Of a stretch of 30,179 nucleotides of DNA, positions 29,645 to 30,179 are shown one piece after another. The notes under the pieces were generated by a model. The model had not been told where the DNA came from, ran no database searches, and saw only the letters and a list, made by a program, of their open reading frames with translations. The stretch comes from DAONLM01 sp035406685. Its GTDB lineage: Bacteria > Spirochaetota > GWE2-31-10 > MWDO01. The translations under genes were made by a program, and so were the position numbers. The stretch lies in assembly GCA_035406685.1 (NCBI GenBank), contig DAONLM010000013.1, positions 1 through 30,179 of the forward strand, given 5' to 3'. The stretch's first letter is position 1; the number at the start of each line of letters is the position of its first letter.

Positions 29645-29995
29645 TTATTTATTAAATCTATTTTTAAAAAAATTTAAAGCCTCTTCTTCATTTTTAGCAA
29701 TATATAATATAGAATCAAGCTGAGTCAATCTAAATATCTTTTGTATAGAGTCATTTACATTTTCTATAATCAGTGCCCCTTTATATTTTGCTAAAAGTGA
29801 ATTACATGATATAAAAGTTCCTATGCCAGAAGAATCTATATAATTAACCCTTGCAAGATTTATTATTATCTTATTTTCTCCATCATCTACCTTTTTCATG
29901 ATTAATTCTTTTATATTAGAGGAATTATAAATGTCGATTTCTCCAATAACATCAATAATTAATACATTATTTACGATTCTTGAAGATAACTCCAT
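29645..29995 (-). CDS. STAS-domain protein (anti-sigma factor antagonist type)
   Basis: Single STAS domain of 116 residues, like SpoIIAA/RsbV. The conserved loop is VNYIDSSGIGTF, with the candidate phosphorylated serine in DSSGIG, after a beta strand KIIINLARV. In known systems such proteins are switched by a serine kinase/anti-sigma factor and a PP2C phosphatase; neither is in the window. It is the first gene of a pair with the LysM lipoprotein. AGAGGAT precedes the start. STAS proteins of this kind can also belong to other complexes, so sigma-factor control is only one possibility. Confidence 0.85.
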   Translation of the reverse strand: MELSSRIVNNVLIIDVIGEIDIYNSSNIKELIMKKVDDGENKIIINLARVNYIDSSGIGTFISCNSLLAKYKGALIIENVNDSIQKIFRLTQLDSILYIAKNEEEALNFFKNRFNK

Positions 29996-30030
29996 TACAT
30001 CCTCTACCTTATTAAATAAATCTTTTCTTA

Positions 30031-30060
30031 TTTTAACATAATTTTATTTTTTTGGTCAAG
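30031..30060 (-). promoter_or_regulatory. Putative sigma-70 promoter of the STAS/LysM pair
   Basis: On the minus strand TTGACC (30060-30055) and TAAAAT (30036-30031) are 18 bp apart, about 35 bp before the ATG. The remaining sequence to 30179 is AT-rich with nothing recognisable. Confidence 0.5.
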
Positions 30061-30179
30061 AATTATATTTAAAATATTTAATTTTTTTAAAATTTAATAA
30101 TAATTTTATTTGATAGTATCTTAATATATTTAAAATTTTTAAATTGAGAATAAAAAGTTTTAAAAGGTAGCAACAAATA

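Overview
The window is a very AT-rich bacterial chromosome segment of about 30 kb containing one 100-base scaffold gap. A spirochaete-like origin is the best guess. The support is the flgN-flgK-flgL cluster with a spirochaete-style FlgL N-terminus, many short lipoproteins, a dense set of c-di-GMP/two-component/STAS signalling genes, and sigma-70-type promoters with almost invariant 17-bp spacers. This is inference from protein character only; there is no rRNA, tRNA or other phylogenetic marker here, and no CRISPR array.

Layout. 1-5.1 kb: a GT2 glycosyltransferase, a six-helix ion channel of the CASTOR/POLLUX (RCK) type and an M20 metallopeptidase, all on +. 5.4-7.3 kb: a minus-strand pair, a secreted protein and a REC-(STAS-like)-REC regulator. 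7.4-8.8 kb: a conserved-looking hypothetical and an alpha/beta-hydrolase lipoprotein. 9.0-12.6 kb: the hook-filament junction operon flgN-flgK-flgL on -, preceded by a sigma-28-like promoter. 12.9-15.7 kb: pyrimidine nucleoside phosphorylase, HAD phosphatase and a DEDDh exonuclease with an extra C-terminal domain. 16.5-19.8 kb: an outer-membrane-like protein, folE, acpS and metK. 21.0-24.7 kb: a PilZ / PAS-histidine kinase / REC-HD-GYP signalling operon. 25.8-28.2 kb: a solute-binding-like lipoprotein and a MalK/UgpC-type ATPase. 28.3-30.0 kb: a STAS protein and a LysM lipoprotein.

Two layers of repeats cut across this housekeeping background. First, a palindromic word, GGGATATCCC, with close variants, is clustered in five intergenic regions between 1.2 and 12.8 kb, and the assembly gap lies inside one cluster. 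Second, three dispersed single-gene units (15.8-16.4, 20.2-20.9 and 24.9-25.7 kb) encode small proteins with two ribbon-helix-helix-like motifs. Each has the same 46-bp leader at almost the same distance from its start codon. Two share a conserved downstream box, and the third unit is bounded by a 24-bp inverted repeat. In the most divergent pair compared, the leader is far better conserved than the proteins, so these units are the best candidate here for an undescribed self-regulated or mobile gene family. A third, minor signal is a 16-bp palindrome (TACGACAATTGTCGTA and near copies) in three intergenic regions.
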